A DNA stretch of 64,000 bases from the NCBI RefSeq assembly GCF_001411805.1, contig NZ_CP007213.1:3596001-3660000 (forward strand), read 5' to 3'. The notes under the pieces are model-generated. The model was not told the DNA's origin, made no database searches, and worked only from the letters and a program-made list of their open reading frames with translations. The DNA is from Burkholderia plantarii. GTDB taxonomy: Bacteria; Pseudomonadota; Gammaproteobacteria; Burkholderiales; Burkholderiaceae. The translations under genes were made by a program, and so were the position numbers. Each line of letters starts with the position of its first letter. The first letter of the stretch is position 1. Positions 43,614 through 52,796 of this stretch are shown in pieces.

Positions 43614-43784
43614 GTTGTCTCGCCCAACGGTGAGCGTTCGCCTCCCGCATCGCTCACCGCCCACGTTCCCGCTCCCCCCCTGCCGTTCAGCCGACCTTCC
43701 ATTGACTTGAAAATGGTCGATAATCGGCCCATCTGATTCGCTCCCGCCGTTTTCGCCGCCGTTTTTGCGTATCGCCCATCGACC

Positions 43785-44774
43785 ATGCTGCATGACCTCA
43801 TCGCCCGCTACGGACCGTTGATCGTGTTCACCAACGTGCTGGCCGCCGCGCTCGGCTTGCCCGTGCCGGCAATGCCGACGCTCGTCCTGTTCGGCGCGAT
43901 GGCCACCCTGCATCCCGACATGATCGGCATGCAGCTGGTGCCGGTGCTGCTGCTGTCGGTGGTGGCGGCGCTGATCGGCGACTCGGCCTGGTACGTGGCG
44001 GGGCGCCGTTTCGGCGGCAAGACGCTGAAAACGATCTGCCGGCTGTCGCTATCGCGCGACAGTTGCGTGAAAAAAACCGAGCAGTTCTTCGGTCGCTGGG
44101 GCGTGCGCGTGCTCGCGATCGCGCGCTTCGTGCCGGGGCTGTCGCTGGTGTCGGTGCCGATGGCCGGCGCGCTCGGCACGCGCTATCGCACCTTCATCGG
44201 CTACGACGCGCTCGGCGCGCTGCTGTGGGCCGCCGTCGGGCTGCTGATCGGGCTCGTGTTCGCCGAGCAGATCGACTGGCTGTTCGCGGGTGCGAGTCAG
44301 CTCGGCCACGTCGCGCTGGTCGCCATCGTGCTGCTGCTCATGCTTTACGCGAGCGTGCGCTGGATGCGCCGCCGCGCGCTGCTGCGCCAGCTGGCGCACG
44401 CGCGCATCGGCGTCGACGAACTCGACCAGTTGCTGCACGCCGACGCGGCGCGGCTGCCCGTCGTGATCGACGTGCGGACCGTCGAGCATCGGCGGCTCGA
44501 TCCGTTCTCGATTCCCGGCGCGGTGTTCGCCGACGAGCGGCACGTGCGCGAGCTGGCCGCCCGCTATCCGCTGTCGCAGAAGTTCGTGATCTATTGCTCC
44601 TGTCCGAACGAGGTGTCGGCGGCGCTGATGGCGCGACGGCTGTCGGACGCCGGCTTCACCGACGCGCTCGCGCTGCGCGGCGGCCTCGACGCGTGGCGCG
44701 ATACCGGCCGGCAGCTGACCGGCGTCGTGCTGGTCGAGCCGGTCCCGGCCGCGCCGGCGCCGAAGACGGCCTGA
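43785..44774 (+). CDS. DedA-family membrane protein fused to a rhodanese domain
   Basis: The 329-aa protein has an N-terminal DedA/VTT membrane domain (about residues 1-195, with GLPVPAMPTLVLFGA, GDSAWYVAGRRFGGK, FVPGLSLVSVPMAGALG) and a cytoplasmic C-terminal rhodanese-like domain (about 215-315, VVIDVRTVEHRRLDPFSIPGA, VIYCSCPNEVSAALMARRL). The rhodanese loop begins with Cys in YCSCPNEVS, so the catalytic Cys is present. DedA proteins are lipid-flippase-like membrane proteins; the rhodanese may handle sulfane sulfur or act as a sensor. Such fusions occur in proteobacteria, but the combined role is not established. Confidence 0.9.
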   Translation: MLHDLIARYGPLIVFTNVLAAALGLPVPAMPTLVLFGAMATLHPDMIGMQLVPVLLLSVVAALIGDSAWYVAGRRFGGKTLKTICRLSLSRDSCVKKTEQFFGRWGVRVLAIARFVPGLSLVSVPMAGALGTRYRTFIGYDALGALLWAAVGLLIGLVFAEQIDWLFAGASQLGHVALVAIVLLLMLYASVRWMRRRALLRQLAHARIGVDELDQLLHADAARLPVVIDVRTVEHRRLDPFSIPGAVFADERHVRELAARYPLSQKFVIYCSCPNEVSAALMARRLSDAGFTDALALRGGLDAWRDTGRQLTGVVLVEPVPAAPAPKTA

Positions 44775-44903
44775 ACATCAGAGCCCGGAGGCGACGGCCC
44801 GGGCATTCCGCTGCGGGCGTCACGGCCGCAATCTTCACAGCCGGTCCGGCACCGCGCCGCGTTCGGCCATTGGCGAACCACCGCGCATCGCTCCCGCCCT
44901 CAC

Positions 44904-46352
44904 TCAGAACACCGTCACCGGCAGATTGACCACCAGCCGGTATTCCTGGTTCGTGCTGTCCGAGTAGTGCGCCGAGCCCACGTGCCACATCGCGATGAAG
45001 GTGATCTTGGTGTCCTTGAAACGCCCGTTCTGGATCGTGTACGAAGGGATGAAGCCGAACTCGTGGTGGCGCCCCTGCACCGGCAGGCCGTCCTTCCAGT
45101 AGATGCCCGCGTGCGTCGGGTCCTGCGCCGCGCCCACCGAGCCGTCGGCGCCCCACCCCGTCAGCGCCCAGACCATCGCCTTGAAGCCGGGCAGGCCGCC
45201 GTCCTTGCCGTAGAACGTGTAGCGCAGCTGCAGCGATTTTTCGTGCGGCGCGTTGTAGTCGACGTCCATCGAATCGACGAGGAAGATGCCGTTCGTTTCG
45301 GCGAGGTAATCGAAGAACTGGTTGCCGAGCACCTGCTGGTAGCCGAGCAGCAGTTCATGCGGCCCGTGCTGGGCGGCGAGCGACAGGCTGTAGGCGTTGT
45401 TGTCGATGCCGCCCTGCCGCGCGTCGCCGCTGTCGTGCGTCGAGTACACGTTGCCGAAGCCGCTCCACTTGATGCCGGCGGGCGCGCCGAAGCTCTGCCG
45501 CACCGACGCGTAATACTGGTTCCAGACGTTTTCGGCCTGGTTCGCGTAGAGCGCCACCGTGCCGCCCGGCAGGTAGTCCCAGGTGCCGCCGACGTAGGTC
45601 AGCCGGTCGATGCGCGTGCCGCCGTATTGCGAGGTCAGACCGATCAGCGTCGTGCGTCCGCGCGCGTCGGTCTTCGTGAAGCTGCCGCCCTCGAGCATCA
45701 CGTTGCGGAACTCGTTGCTGACGATCGTCGCGCCGAGGAACGTCGGCGGCAGCGAGCGGTTGTCGTGCGGTTCCATGAACGGGTTGTCGACGATCTGCAG
45801 GCCGTACTTGATCACCGTGTTCGAGATCCGCGCCTTCACGTCGTAGAGGCCGGGATAAGCCCACGCGAGCTGGTTCGAGCCGCCGCCGTTGGCGACATGC
45901 ACCATGTTGCCGCCGCCCGCGCCGCCGTCGAGCTTCAGCGCCGCGTACACCGACGCGTCCACGCCGAAGCCGATCAGCCCGGTCGTGTAGCCCGATTCGA
46001 AGTTGGCCATCAGCGCCTGGATCCACGAGTGGCGATGCGGGCCGCCCTTGGCGTCGAGCGCGTCCGCGTAGTTGCGGAACATCAATTCGAAGTGACTGTC
46101 GCGAATGAAGCCTCGCGACTTCGCCTGGCTCGACAGGTCCTGGTTCGGCGTGGGCGAGGGCGCCTGATTCGCCTCCGCGTCGATCACGGCGTTCGGGGTG
46201 GCGGCCGGCTGCGAGGCAGCGGCGGGAGCGTGGGGGGCGCCCGGCGGCTCGTCGGCGAGGGCCGGCGCGGCGGCCATGCCGGCCAGCATCGGCAGGCTAT
46301 ACGCGAAGCGCAGCGCAAGCGATGCGCGCGACAGGTTTCTGGTCTGGATCAT
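44904..46352 (-). CDS. OprD family outer-membrane porin
   Basis: The 482-aa product has a Sec signal (about residues 1-33, ending ALA), a Pro/Ala-rich N-terminal linker and an 18-strand-type porin region opening with SRGFIRDSHFELMFRNY, with GGTRIDRLTYVGGTWDY, QSFGAPAGIKW and a C-terminal strand LVVNLPVTVF ending in Phe. This matches the OprD family, substrate-specific channels for amino acids, peptides or organic acids. Its substrate cannot be read here. It starts at ATG 46352; the XRE-cupin regulator is encoded about 300 bp upstream in the same direction, and the peptide transporter beyond that, suggesting a shared nutrient-uptake theme. Confidence 0.9.
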   Translation of the reverse strand: MIQTRNLSRASLALRFAYSLPMLAGMAAAPALADEPPGAPHAPAAASQPAATPNAVIDAEANQAPSPTPNQDLSSQAKSRGFIRDSHFELMFRNYADALDAKGGPHRHSWIQALMANFESGYTTGLIGFGVDASVYAALKLDGGAGGGNMVHVANGGGSNQLAWAYPGLYDVKARISNTVIKYGLQIVDNPFMEPHDNRSLPPTFLGATIVSNEFRNVMLEGGSFTKTDARGRTTLIGLTSQYGGTRIDRLTYVGGTWDYLPGGTVALYANQAENVWNQYYASVRQSFGAPAGIKWSGFGNVYSTHDSGDARQGGIDNNAYSLSLAAQHGPHELLLGYQQVLGNQFFDYLAETNGIFLVDSMDVDYNAPHEKSLQLRYTFYGKDGGLPGFKAMVWALTGWGADGSVGAAQDPTHAGIYWKDGLPVQGRHHEFGFIPSYTIQNGRFKDTKITFIAMWHVGSAHYSDSTNQEYRLVVNLPVTVF

Positions 46353-46648
46353 CGACACGTTCTCTCTCTCTGATTGGCGTGCGCCATGCGGCGTGCGCGT
46401 CACGCGCCCCACCGCCGCGACGCGGCCACGGCCGCGCGCGAGCGATCCCCGCGTGGCCTCGGAGCACACGCGCGGGACAGGATGAAAACGGAAGGGGGAA
46501 GCGCGGCGCAGCTCACGGGATGGCTGCGTTGTTGTCGTTATGGCTGGGGGATCGGAGGCGGTCCGTTGGCGCTACCGTTCATGTTAGTTATCCTGAATTG
46601 TCTCCGTATGAACCACCCGTTGCATGCAACCGCGGGCAGCCCGATTTT

Positions 46649-47230
46649 CTAGAACAGGCGCGGCGTGCCGACCCAGACCACCACCGATTCACGCCTGGCG
46701 GTGTTGACCCAGCTATGCGGCGTGGTCGACAAATAATGCGCGCTGTCACCGGCCTGCACGACGAACGTCTTGCCTTCCAGCGTCAGCGATACTTCCCCTT
46801 CGATCACGTACACGAATTCCTCTCCCGCATGCGTGGTCACTTCCGAACGCTTCTGTCCCGGCGGCATGCGCACGAGGATCGCCTCGAGCTGCCGCCCGGC
46901 CGACACGTTGGTCAGCCGCGCGAACAGATTCGCCGAATCGGCGAAACTGAAGAATCGCAACTGCTCGCCCCGGCACACCGACCGCTCCTCGCTCGGCGTC
47001 TCGACGAAATACTGCACGTTCACGCCGAGTGCGTGGGCGATGCCGGCCAGCGAGGTGATCGACGGCGATGCCAGCCCGCGTTCGACTTGCGACAGGAACG
47101 GCTTGGAAATGCCCGCGGCACTCGCGGTTTCATCAAGCGTTCGCTTGAGCCGCTGCCTCAGCGCACGAATCTTGCCGCCCAGCTCAACCGCCGCGTTGCG
47201 GGGCTGCGTATTTTCAGTGGAAGCAACCAT
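46649..47230 (-). CDS. XRE-type HTH regulator with cupin sensor domain
   Basis: The 193-aa protein has an N-terminal HTH_XRE domain (about residues 18-75: IRALRQRLKRTLDETASAAGISKPFLSQVERGLASPS) and a C-terminal cupin (about 105-190: HAGEEFVYVIEGEVSLTLEGKTFVVQAGDSAHYLSTTPHSW). Regulators of this design usually sense a small metabolite through the cupin pocket and control adjacent uptake or catabolic genes. ATG 47230 was chosen because HTH regulators of this type begin shortly before the HTH; the open frame to 47437 is not supported. Direct repeats at 47258-47286 in its upstream region may be an autoregulatory site. Confidence 0.9.
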   Translation of the reverse strand: MVASTENTQPRNAAVELGGKIRALRQRLKRTLDETASAAGISKPFLSQVERGLASPSITSLAGIAHALGVNVQYFVETPSEERSVCRGEQLRFFSFADSANLFARLTNVSAGRQLEAILVRMPPGQKRSEVTTHAGEEFVYVIEGEVSLTLEGKTFVVQAGDSAHYLSTTPHSWVNTARRESVVVWVGTPRLF

Positions 47231-47257
47231 AACAGGCCGGGATCTTGTCGTCAAAAA

Positions 47258-47286
47258 AAGTTTGATGGAAAGTAACGAAGTTTGAT
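47258..47286. promoter_or_regulatory. Direct repeats AAGTTTGAT upstream of the XRE-cupin gene
   Basis: AAGTTTGAT occurs at 47258-47266 and 47278-47286, exactly 20 bp apart (about two helical turns), in an AT-rich patch 28 bp upstream of the start. This spacing suits a dimeric HTH regulator binding on one DNA face. Confidence 0.5.
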
Positions 47287-47873
47287 TGATATGCCGTAAT
47301 CTTCGTCTTCGTGGCCGGTAACTGCAACGCCGCCCGCGCTCCGGCGCACCGGCGAACCGCTTGTGGCAACACGTAATCTTGCCAGACTCGACACGGAAAT
47401 TTGTGCTCGATTCGTGGCGCGTTACAACGCCCCCCATGGCAGCGGGTTCCGGCCACCGGTTGCGGGATTACCCGAAGCAACGGACGGGCGTCGCGACGCA
47501 ATTCACGCGGCGGCCCGGCGGCGCGCGACGAACTCGCGCCCGGTCCGTCGTCATGCCCGGCGCGCGCGGCCCACCGGCTGCTGCCTGCTCCCCTCGTTCA
47601 CGCGTCCCTATCCGGTCGCCCTTGCTGGTCGTATGACATGAAAGCTGCCGTTCCCCTGCCGCGCGCGCCGCGTGATCGCGCCGCCGCGGCCCACTCCGCA
47701 GACCGCGCCGCGTGCGCGCCGCGCCGCCGCCGCCGTCATCACGCAAGCACCGCCCCGCCTCCCGCTCCCCGCCTTTGCGCACGCTGACGCGCCATCCGCG
47801 ACGGCGCACGATTCCAGACCGGCCGCCTCCGTCCCTCGCGCCGCGGCCCCTCACCCAACAATCGAGGAAAACA
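47287..47873. other. Remaining upstream region of the peptide transporter
   Basis: About 590 bp of mostly GC-rich DNA rising in Pro/Arg-coding shadow ORFs. A promoter for the transporter must lie here but no consensus boxes were identified. Confidence 0.3.
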
Positions 47874-49397
47874 ATGTCAGACTCAACTCCGGTATCCCAG
47901 ACCCGCTCGTTCGCGACGGTGTCCCTGATCGAAATGTGGGAGCGCTTCGGCTACTACGGCATGGTCGCGCTGATGGTGCTGTTCATGGTCGAGAAGCTCG
48001 GCTTCGACGACAGCTACGCGAACCTGACCTGGGGCGCGTTCGTCGCGCTGATCTACGCATCGCCGGCGATCGGCGGCTGGATCGGCGACCACGTGCTCGG
48101 CACGCGGCGCACCATGATCGTCGGCGCGGTGGTGCTGGCCGCGGGCTATCTGATGCTAGCGCTGCCGAACGACAACCTGCAGTTCCTCTACGCCTCGCTC
48201 GGCGTGATGGTGGTGGGCAACGGCCTGTTCAAGGCCAACGCCGCGAACCTCGTGCGCCGCATCTACGAAGGCGACGACGCGCGCCTCGACAGCGCGTTCA
48301 CGATCTACTACATGGCGGTCAACGTCGGCTCGACCGTGTCGATGCTGGTCACGCCGTGGATCAAGGACCGCTGGGGCTGGCACCCGGCGTTCGCGGTCTG
48401 CTGCGCGGGCATGGCGCTCGGCATCCTCAACTACCTGTTGATGCACCGCACGCTCGCCCGGGTCGGCTCGCGCCCCGACAATGCGCCGGTGCGCTGGGGC
48501 CGCGCCGCGGGCGTGCTGGCGGGCGGCATCGCGCTCGGCGTCGCCACCATGTTCCTGCTCGGCCACAAGGCGCTCGCGGTGGCGGCGGTCTGGACGGCCG
48601 GCGTGATCGCGCTCGCGATCTTCGTCTACATGATCGCGAAGGTGGACCGCGCCGAGCGCTCCGGGCTGATCGCGGCGCTGGTGCTGATCGCGCAGGTGAT
48701 CCTGTTCTTCATCTTCTACCAGCAGATGTCGACCTCGCTCACGCTGTTCGCGTTCCGCAACGTCGATCCGGGCTTCACGCTGTTCGGCACCACGCTGTTC
48801 ACCTGGAGCGCGGGCCAGTTCCAGGCGCTCAACCCGATCTGGATCATGCTGCTGAGCCCGCTGCTGGTGCTGGTCTACAACGGCCTCGCGAACCGCGGCA
48901 TCAACGTGCCGGTGGCGGTCAAGTACGCGCTCGGCTTCGCCGTGGTGGCGGCCGGCTTCTTCGTGTTCGCCGTGAGCGGGCGCTTCGCGGTGGACGGGCG
49001 CGTCTCGTCGTGGTTCATGGTGGGCGGCTACGGCCTCTACTCGCTCGGCGAACTGCTGGTGAGCGGCCTCGGCCTCGCGATGATCGCGCGCTACGTGCCG
49101 GCGCGCATGAGCGGCTTCATGATGGGCGCCTACTTCGTCGCGACCGGGATTTCGCAATATCTGGGCAGCGTGGTGGCGAACCTCGCGCAGATGCCGTCGC
49201 ACGACCTGCCCGCCACCGCCTCGCTGCCGCTTTACGTCCATCTGTTCACGATGCTCGGCTGGGTGGCCGTGGCCGGCACCATCGTGTCCTGCCTGCTGCT
49301 GCCGCTGATGAGCCGGCTCTCGCGCGCGCACCACGAGAGCGTGAACGCCGTGCGCGGCGACGCCAACGGCCTGCAGGCCAGCGCCGCGGCTCAGTGA
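47874..49397 (+). CDS. POT/PTR family proton-dependent oligopeptide transporter
   Basis: The 507-aa inner-membrane protein has the POT signature EMWERFGYYGM at about residues 20-30, which contains the ExxER proton-coupling motif, and the family's second block IYYMAVNVGSTVS. About 14 hydrophobic segments are expected. It is most like the DtpA-type di/tripeptide symporters. GAGGA lies 6 nt before ATG 47874, so the longer open frame to 47712 is rejected. The divergent XRE-cupin regulator could control it. The C-terminal 20 residues are polar and cytoplasmic. Confidence 0.93.
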   Translation: MSDSTPVSQTRSFATVSLIEMWERFGYYGMVALMVLFMVEKLGFDDSYANLTWGAFVALIYASPAIGGWIGDHVLGTRRTMIVGAVVLAAGYLMLALPNDNLQFLYASLGVMVVGNGLFKANAANLVRRIYEGDDARLDSAFTIYYMAVNVGSTVSMLVTPWIKDRWGWHPAFAVCCAGMALGILNYLLMHRTLARVGSRPDNAPVRWGRAAGVLAGGIALGVATMFLLGHKALAVAAVWTAGVIALAIFVYMIAKVDRAERSGLIAALVLIAQVILFFIFYQQMSTSLTLFAFRNVDPGFTLFGTTLFTWSAGQFQALNPIWIMLLSPLLVLVYNGLANRGINVPVAVKYALGFAVVAAGFFVFAVSGRFAVDGRVSSWFMVGGYGLYSLGELLVSGLGLAMIARYVPARMSGFMMGAYFVATGISQYLGSVVANLAQMPSHDLPATASLPLYVHLFTMLGWVAVAGTIVSCLLLPLMSRLSRAHHESVNAVRGDANGLQASAAAQ

Positions 49398-49499
49398 AAT
49401 CCCTCGGCGCGCGGCTCGCGCGCCACATTCGGCCGGCGAAGCGCGCCCGCGCGTCCTACACTGAAGGCAACCCGAGGTCGGGTCATGCCGGAGAGCGAG

Positions 49500-49706
49500 A
49501 TGAACAAGAGGACGATGCGGCTGGTGCGCCAGCTGGCCGACATCCGCCGTGCGCAGCATTGCACCGCGCTGCGCGCGGCACGCCAGGCGGCCGAGGCCGA
49601 TGCCGAACTCGCGCGCGCCGCCGACGAGCCGGATGCGGCCGACGACAGCCGCGACGAACACGACGACACGCCCGCCACCGGCTCCCGTATCCGCTCACCT
49701 TCGTAG
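49500..49706 (+). CDS. Small charged hypothetical protein, 68 aa
   Basis: The ORF begins MNKRTMRLVRQLADIRRAQH, then an Ala-rich helical stretch and a very acidic middle (EPDAADDSRDEHDD), ending in a short polar tail. A GGAG Shine-Dalgarno lies 6 nt before ATG 49500. The amphipathic helical start recalls small stalk or chaperone proteins, but I do not recognise a family and the short length makes a chance ORF possible. Confidence 0.35.
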   Translation: MNKRTMRLVRQLADIRRAQHCTALRAARQAAEADAELARAADEPDAADDSRDEHDDTPATGSRIRSPS

Positions 49707-49834
49707 CCCCCGCGCACGGGGGCGGGCTGCGCGACTTGCGCGGCCGTTGCGAAGTTCGGTAACGGCTGCGCGCGCCGCAAAGCAAACGGCGCGCCTCGCG
49801 CGCGCCGTTCATTCTCCGGCATGCCGCCGCGCCG

Positions 49835-50953
49835 CTAGGCCGGCGCGCGCCGCAGCCTCGCCCACCAGCCGCCCGAACTGGCCAGCATCAGCAGGCCGCC
49901 GACCGCGATCGCGTCGGCCGCGAGCCCGATCTCGATCGGCGAGAAGTGCGGGCTCATCGAGGCGCGATGCAGCAGCGAATCGAGCGTCAGCGAGATCGCC
50001 GTGCCCACCACGTAGCAGACCAGCCCGCGCTGCCCGACAGCCACCACCGGCTGCACCGCGCGCGCGATCCGGCCGACCCAGCCGTAGCGCATCAGGTCCG
50101 CCATCAGCCAGGCGATCGCGACGAAGCTGACGATGCGCGGCCATGCGAGGTCGCGCTTGAGCACGCCCTCGGGCAGCGGCAGCCCCGAGAACAGCTTGTA
50201 GTAAGCGCAGATCGCCACGATGCCGAGCGCGATGCCGGTCAGCACGGCGCCGTGCGGGCGCGACGCGACGCTGCGATAGATCGGCTGGCAGCGCGCCAGC
50301 GCGCCGAGCACGAACATCAGCTGCCACGCGAACGGATTGAAGCTCCACTTGAACGAGGGCGTGTCGAGCAGCTGCGCGCCGAGCCAGCCCGAGGCGAGCC
50401 AGGACGCGATGCCCGCCGCGAACAGCCACGCCGGATGCCGGCGCGCGAGCGGCACGATGGCCGGCGTCGCGAGCGCGAACAGCACGTACATCGGCAGCAC
50501 CGAGGCGAGATAGGGCTGGCGCTGGAACGTCAGCACCTCGACCAGGCCCGTGAGCGGCGTGGCCAGCATCACGCTGACGTCGTCGAGCGCCATGTTCGGC
50601 GAATCGATGCCGTAGTGATCGAGCACGGCCGAGACCACCAGCATCAGCGTGGTGGTGGCGAGGAACGCGCGATAGATCTGCACCGCGCGGCGCATGAAGC
50701 GGCGCCGCGCGGCGTCGGCGCCATGCCGCTCGGACATCGCGACGAACGCGCTCGCCGCCGCGAAGCCGCCGAGGAACACGAACACCTCGGCCGCGTCGCA
50801 AAGCGCGAACGCATGCAGCGTGATCTTCGAGACGATGCTGCCGCCGATGTGATCGACCACGATCATCAGCAGCACGATCCCGCGAAAGAAGTCGATTTCG
50901 ATCAGACGGCCGGAACGCGGCGGCGCCGATGCGCGCGCGTTCGTTACCGCCAT
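49835..50953 (-). CDS. OpgC-domain membrane protein (acyltransferase-like)
   Basis: The 372-aa protein has about ten hydrophobic segments and the OpgC pattern: RLIEIDFFRGIVLLMIVVDHIGG at the N-terminus, VFLGGFAAASAFV, and later WSFNPFAWQLMFVLGAL. OpgC proteins are membrane acyltransferases, the best-studied succinylating osmoregulated periplasmic glucans; other members decorate other cell-surface sugars. No opgG/opgH genes are nearby, so the acceptor is unknown. Start ATG 50953 lies two codons after another ATG-like signal and fits the family N-terminus. Confidence 0.88.
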   Translation of the reverse strand: MAVTNARASAPPRSGRLIEIDFFRGIVLLMIVVDHIGGSIVSKITLHAFALCDAAEVFVFLGGFAAASAFVAMSERHGADAARRRFMRRAVQIYRAFLATTTLMLVVSAVLDHYGIDSPNMALDDVSVMLATPLTGLVEVLTFQRQPYLASVLPMYVLFALATPAIVPLARRHPAWLFAAGIASWLASGWLGAQLLDTPSFKWSFNPFAWQLMFVLGALARCQPIYRSVASRPHGAVLTGIALGIVAICAYYKLFSGLPLPEGVLKRDLAWPRIVSFVAIAWLMADLMRYGWVGRIARAVQPVVAVGQRGLVCYVVGTAISLTLDSLLHRASMSPHFSPIEIGLAADAIAVGGLLMLASSGGWWARLRRAPA

Positions 50954-51418
50954 GATGACGCTCCGTGATGGCGCCGCGACGGGTGTCGCGCTTCACGCCG
51001 GGCGCCACGCGCGAACGGCGCGACGAGCGAAAGGCAGGCGCGTGGGGAAGCGACGGGGGATACCGGAAACGCGAGCCGCGCGGCGATACACGTATGCCTG
51101 TATCGCGCGCGCCGAAGCGCTGAAGCGAGGACTGGACCGTTCATCTGGAAGCCGCATACGGAAGTTCGACGGTCCGGAAAGTCTAATCGCCGCTAAGGAC
51201 ATACCCTAAGTAACAAAGTGCAACCAATTCTTCCGATCGATGACTGACGGCCTTGTCAGGCAATGGTCAGCGCGATGTCGGCGGAGCGACCACGCATCGT
51301 CATGATGGATCGGATGCCGAAATGATTCGCGCGGCGTGCATGGAACTTGCGGGATTCATTTCAGAGCGTCCGGAATGCGCCGTGCCCACATTGCGGGACG
51401 CGGCGGAGGCGGCGATAT
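50954..51418. other. Intergenic region without a supported gene
   Basis: About 465 bp between the OpgC gene and rarD. It is AT-richer around 51160-51260 and may contain the OpgC promoter on the minus strand. No motif could be assigned. Confidence 0.35.
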
Positions 51419-52315
51419 TCAGGCGCGCACGCGGCGCATCAGCAGGTAGCTGTGCCATGCCGTCAGCGCGACGGCGATCCAGATCGGGCCGTAGGTGCCG
51501 AGCTGCTGCATGCTCAGCGATTCGCCGAGCAGCAGCACGGCGGCCGCCACGATCAGCACCGGCTCGACGTAGCCGAGGATGCCGAACAGCGCCATTGGCA
51601 GCATCCGGCTCGCCTTCAGGTAGCAGCCGAGCGCGAGCGTGCTGAGCACGCCGAGCCCCGGCAGCCACAGTGCCCAGAGCACCGGGTGGCCGGCCACCGG
51701 CGTGCCGATCGCGGCGAGCGTGACGAGCGCCACCGGCAGCAGCGCGACCATCTCGACCGCGAACAGCGTGAGCGGTTCGACGTCGATGCGACGGCGCAGC
51801 ATGAAGTACGGCGGATAACCGAGCGCGACCACCAGCGTCGGCCACGCGAACGCGCGCGTGACCCACACCTCGTGCGCCACGCCGGCCGCCGCGCAGGCGA
51901 TCGCGCACCACTGCAGCAGCGACAGCGACTCGCGATAGATGAAGCGGCCGACCAGCACCATCGTCAGCGGCAGCAGGAAATAGCCGAGCGACACCTCGAG
52001 CATGCGGCCGTGCAGCGGTGCCCACAGGAACAGCCACAGCTGCACGCCGAGCATGGCCGTGCCGGCGCCGACCGCGAGCGCGAGGCGGCGCGTGCCGCAC
52101 ACGCGCCGCACGAAGCCGACCAGCTCGCCGAAGCGGCCGCGCATCGCCACCAGCAGCAGCGCGCCCGGCAACGTCCAGACGATGCGCCACGCGAAGATGT
52201 CGAGGCCGGTGAGCGGCGCGAGCAGCTTCACGTAGACCGACAGCAGCGCGAACAGCATGGACGCGGCAACCGACAGCGTGACGCCGCGCTGCGCATCCGG
52301 GTGATCGTGAATCAT
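51419..52315 (-). CDS. rarD: RarD-type EamA transporter
   Basis: The 298-aa inner-membrane protein has ten hydrophobic segments and the RarD pattern: VTLSVAASMLFALLSVYVKLLAPLTGLDIFAWRI at the start and the paired SLGYFLLPLTMVLVGRFIYRESLS and LGTYGPIWIAVALTAW blocks of the drug/metabolite transporter superfamily. RarD exports an unknown compound and is linked to chloramphenicol sensitivity in E. coli. Its start overlaps the neighbourhood of the acylphosphatase stop by 13 bp spacing, suggesting co-transcription with acyP. Confidence 0.9.
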   Translation of the reverse strand: MIHDHPDAQRGVTLSVAASMLFALLSVYVKLLAPLTGLDIFAWRIVWTLPGALLLVAMRGRFGELVGFVRRVCGTRRLALAVGAGTAMLGVQLWLFLWAPLHGRMLEVSLGYFLLPLTMVLVGRFIYRESLSLLQWCAIACAAAGVAHEVWVTRAFAWPTLVVALGYPPYFMLRRRIDVEPLTLFAVEMVALLPVALVTLAAIGTPVAGHPVLWALWLPGLGVLSTLALGCYLKASRMLPMALFGILGYVEPVLIVAAAVLLLGESLSMQQLGTYGPIWIAVALTAWHSYLLMRRVRA

Positions 52316-52328
52316 CTCCCGCGTCGCC

Positions 52329-52637
52329 TCAATGTTGCTGGAAGCGCTCGAAGCGCTTGTTGGTCTGCCGCTCCTCGAATTCGACTTCGCTCACGCGCGC
52401 CGCCGGCGGCCCATGCCGCAGCCAGGCCAGCATGCGGTCGATCTGCGGCCCCGGGCCCTGGATCATCGCCTCGACGGAACCGTCCTCGAGATTGGCCACC
52501 CAGCCGCGCAGCTTCAGCGCATGCGCCTCGCGCACGGTCGCGTGCCGGAAGCCCACACCCTGCACGACGCCGCGCACGCGCACGTAGATCGTTTCGATCC
52601 GCTCGTCGAGATCCTTGCCGCTCATGTCCGTCCCCAT
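52329..52637 (-). CDS. acyP: Acylphosphatase
   Basis: This 102-aa enzyme hydrolyses carboxyl-phosphate bonds of acyl phosphates. The signature VRGVVQGVGFR with the catalytic Arg (about residues 21-31) and the GWVANLEDGSVEAMIQGP block with the catalytic Asn (N in VAN) are both present. Start ATG 52637 has GAGG 8 nt upstream; ATG 52625 is an alternative. It precedes rarD in the same direction and is divergent from hpnA. Confidence 0.93.
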   Translation of the reverse strand: MGTDMSGKDLDERIETIYVRVRGVVQGVGFRHATVREAHALKLRGWVANLEDGSVEAMIQGPGPQIDRMLAWLRHGPPAARVSEVEFEERQTNKRFERFQQH

Positions 52638-52796
52638 CCGGTTGCCTCAGAGCCCCGCATTGTAGTCGGCCCGCCTGCCCCGCGCCGCGCGGCGCAACGC
52701 GCGCGGGAGGCGCGAGCGACGCCGGCTGCACGTACAATCGCGCATCACGCACAACCGCCGCGCGCCCGAGCTGCGCACGCGGCTCCGAGGAATGGC

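Noticed and set aside
49500..49706. Type III secretion component
   Set aside because: Only weak helical resemblance and no secretion genes nearby; retained as a low-confidence hypothetical protein only.
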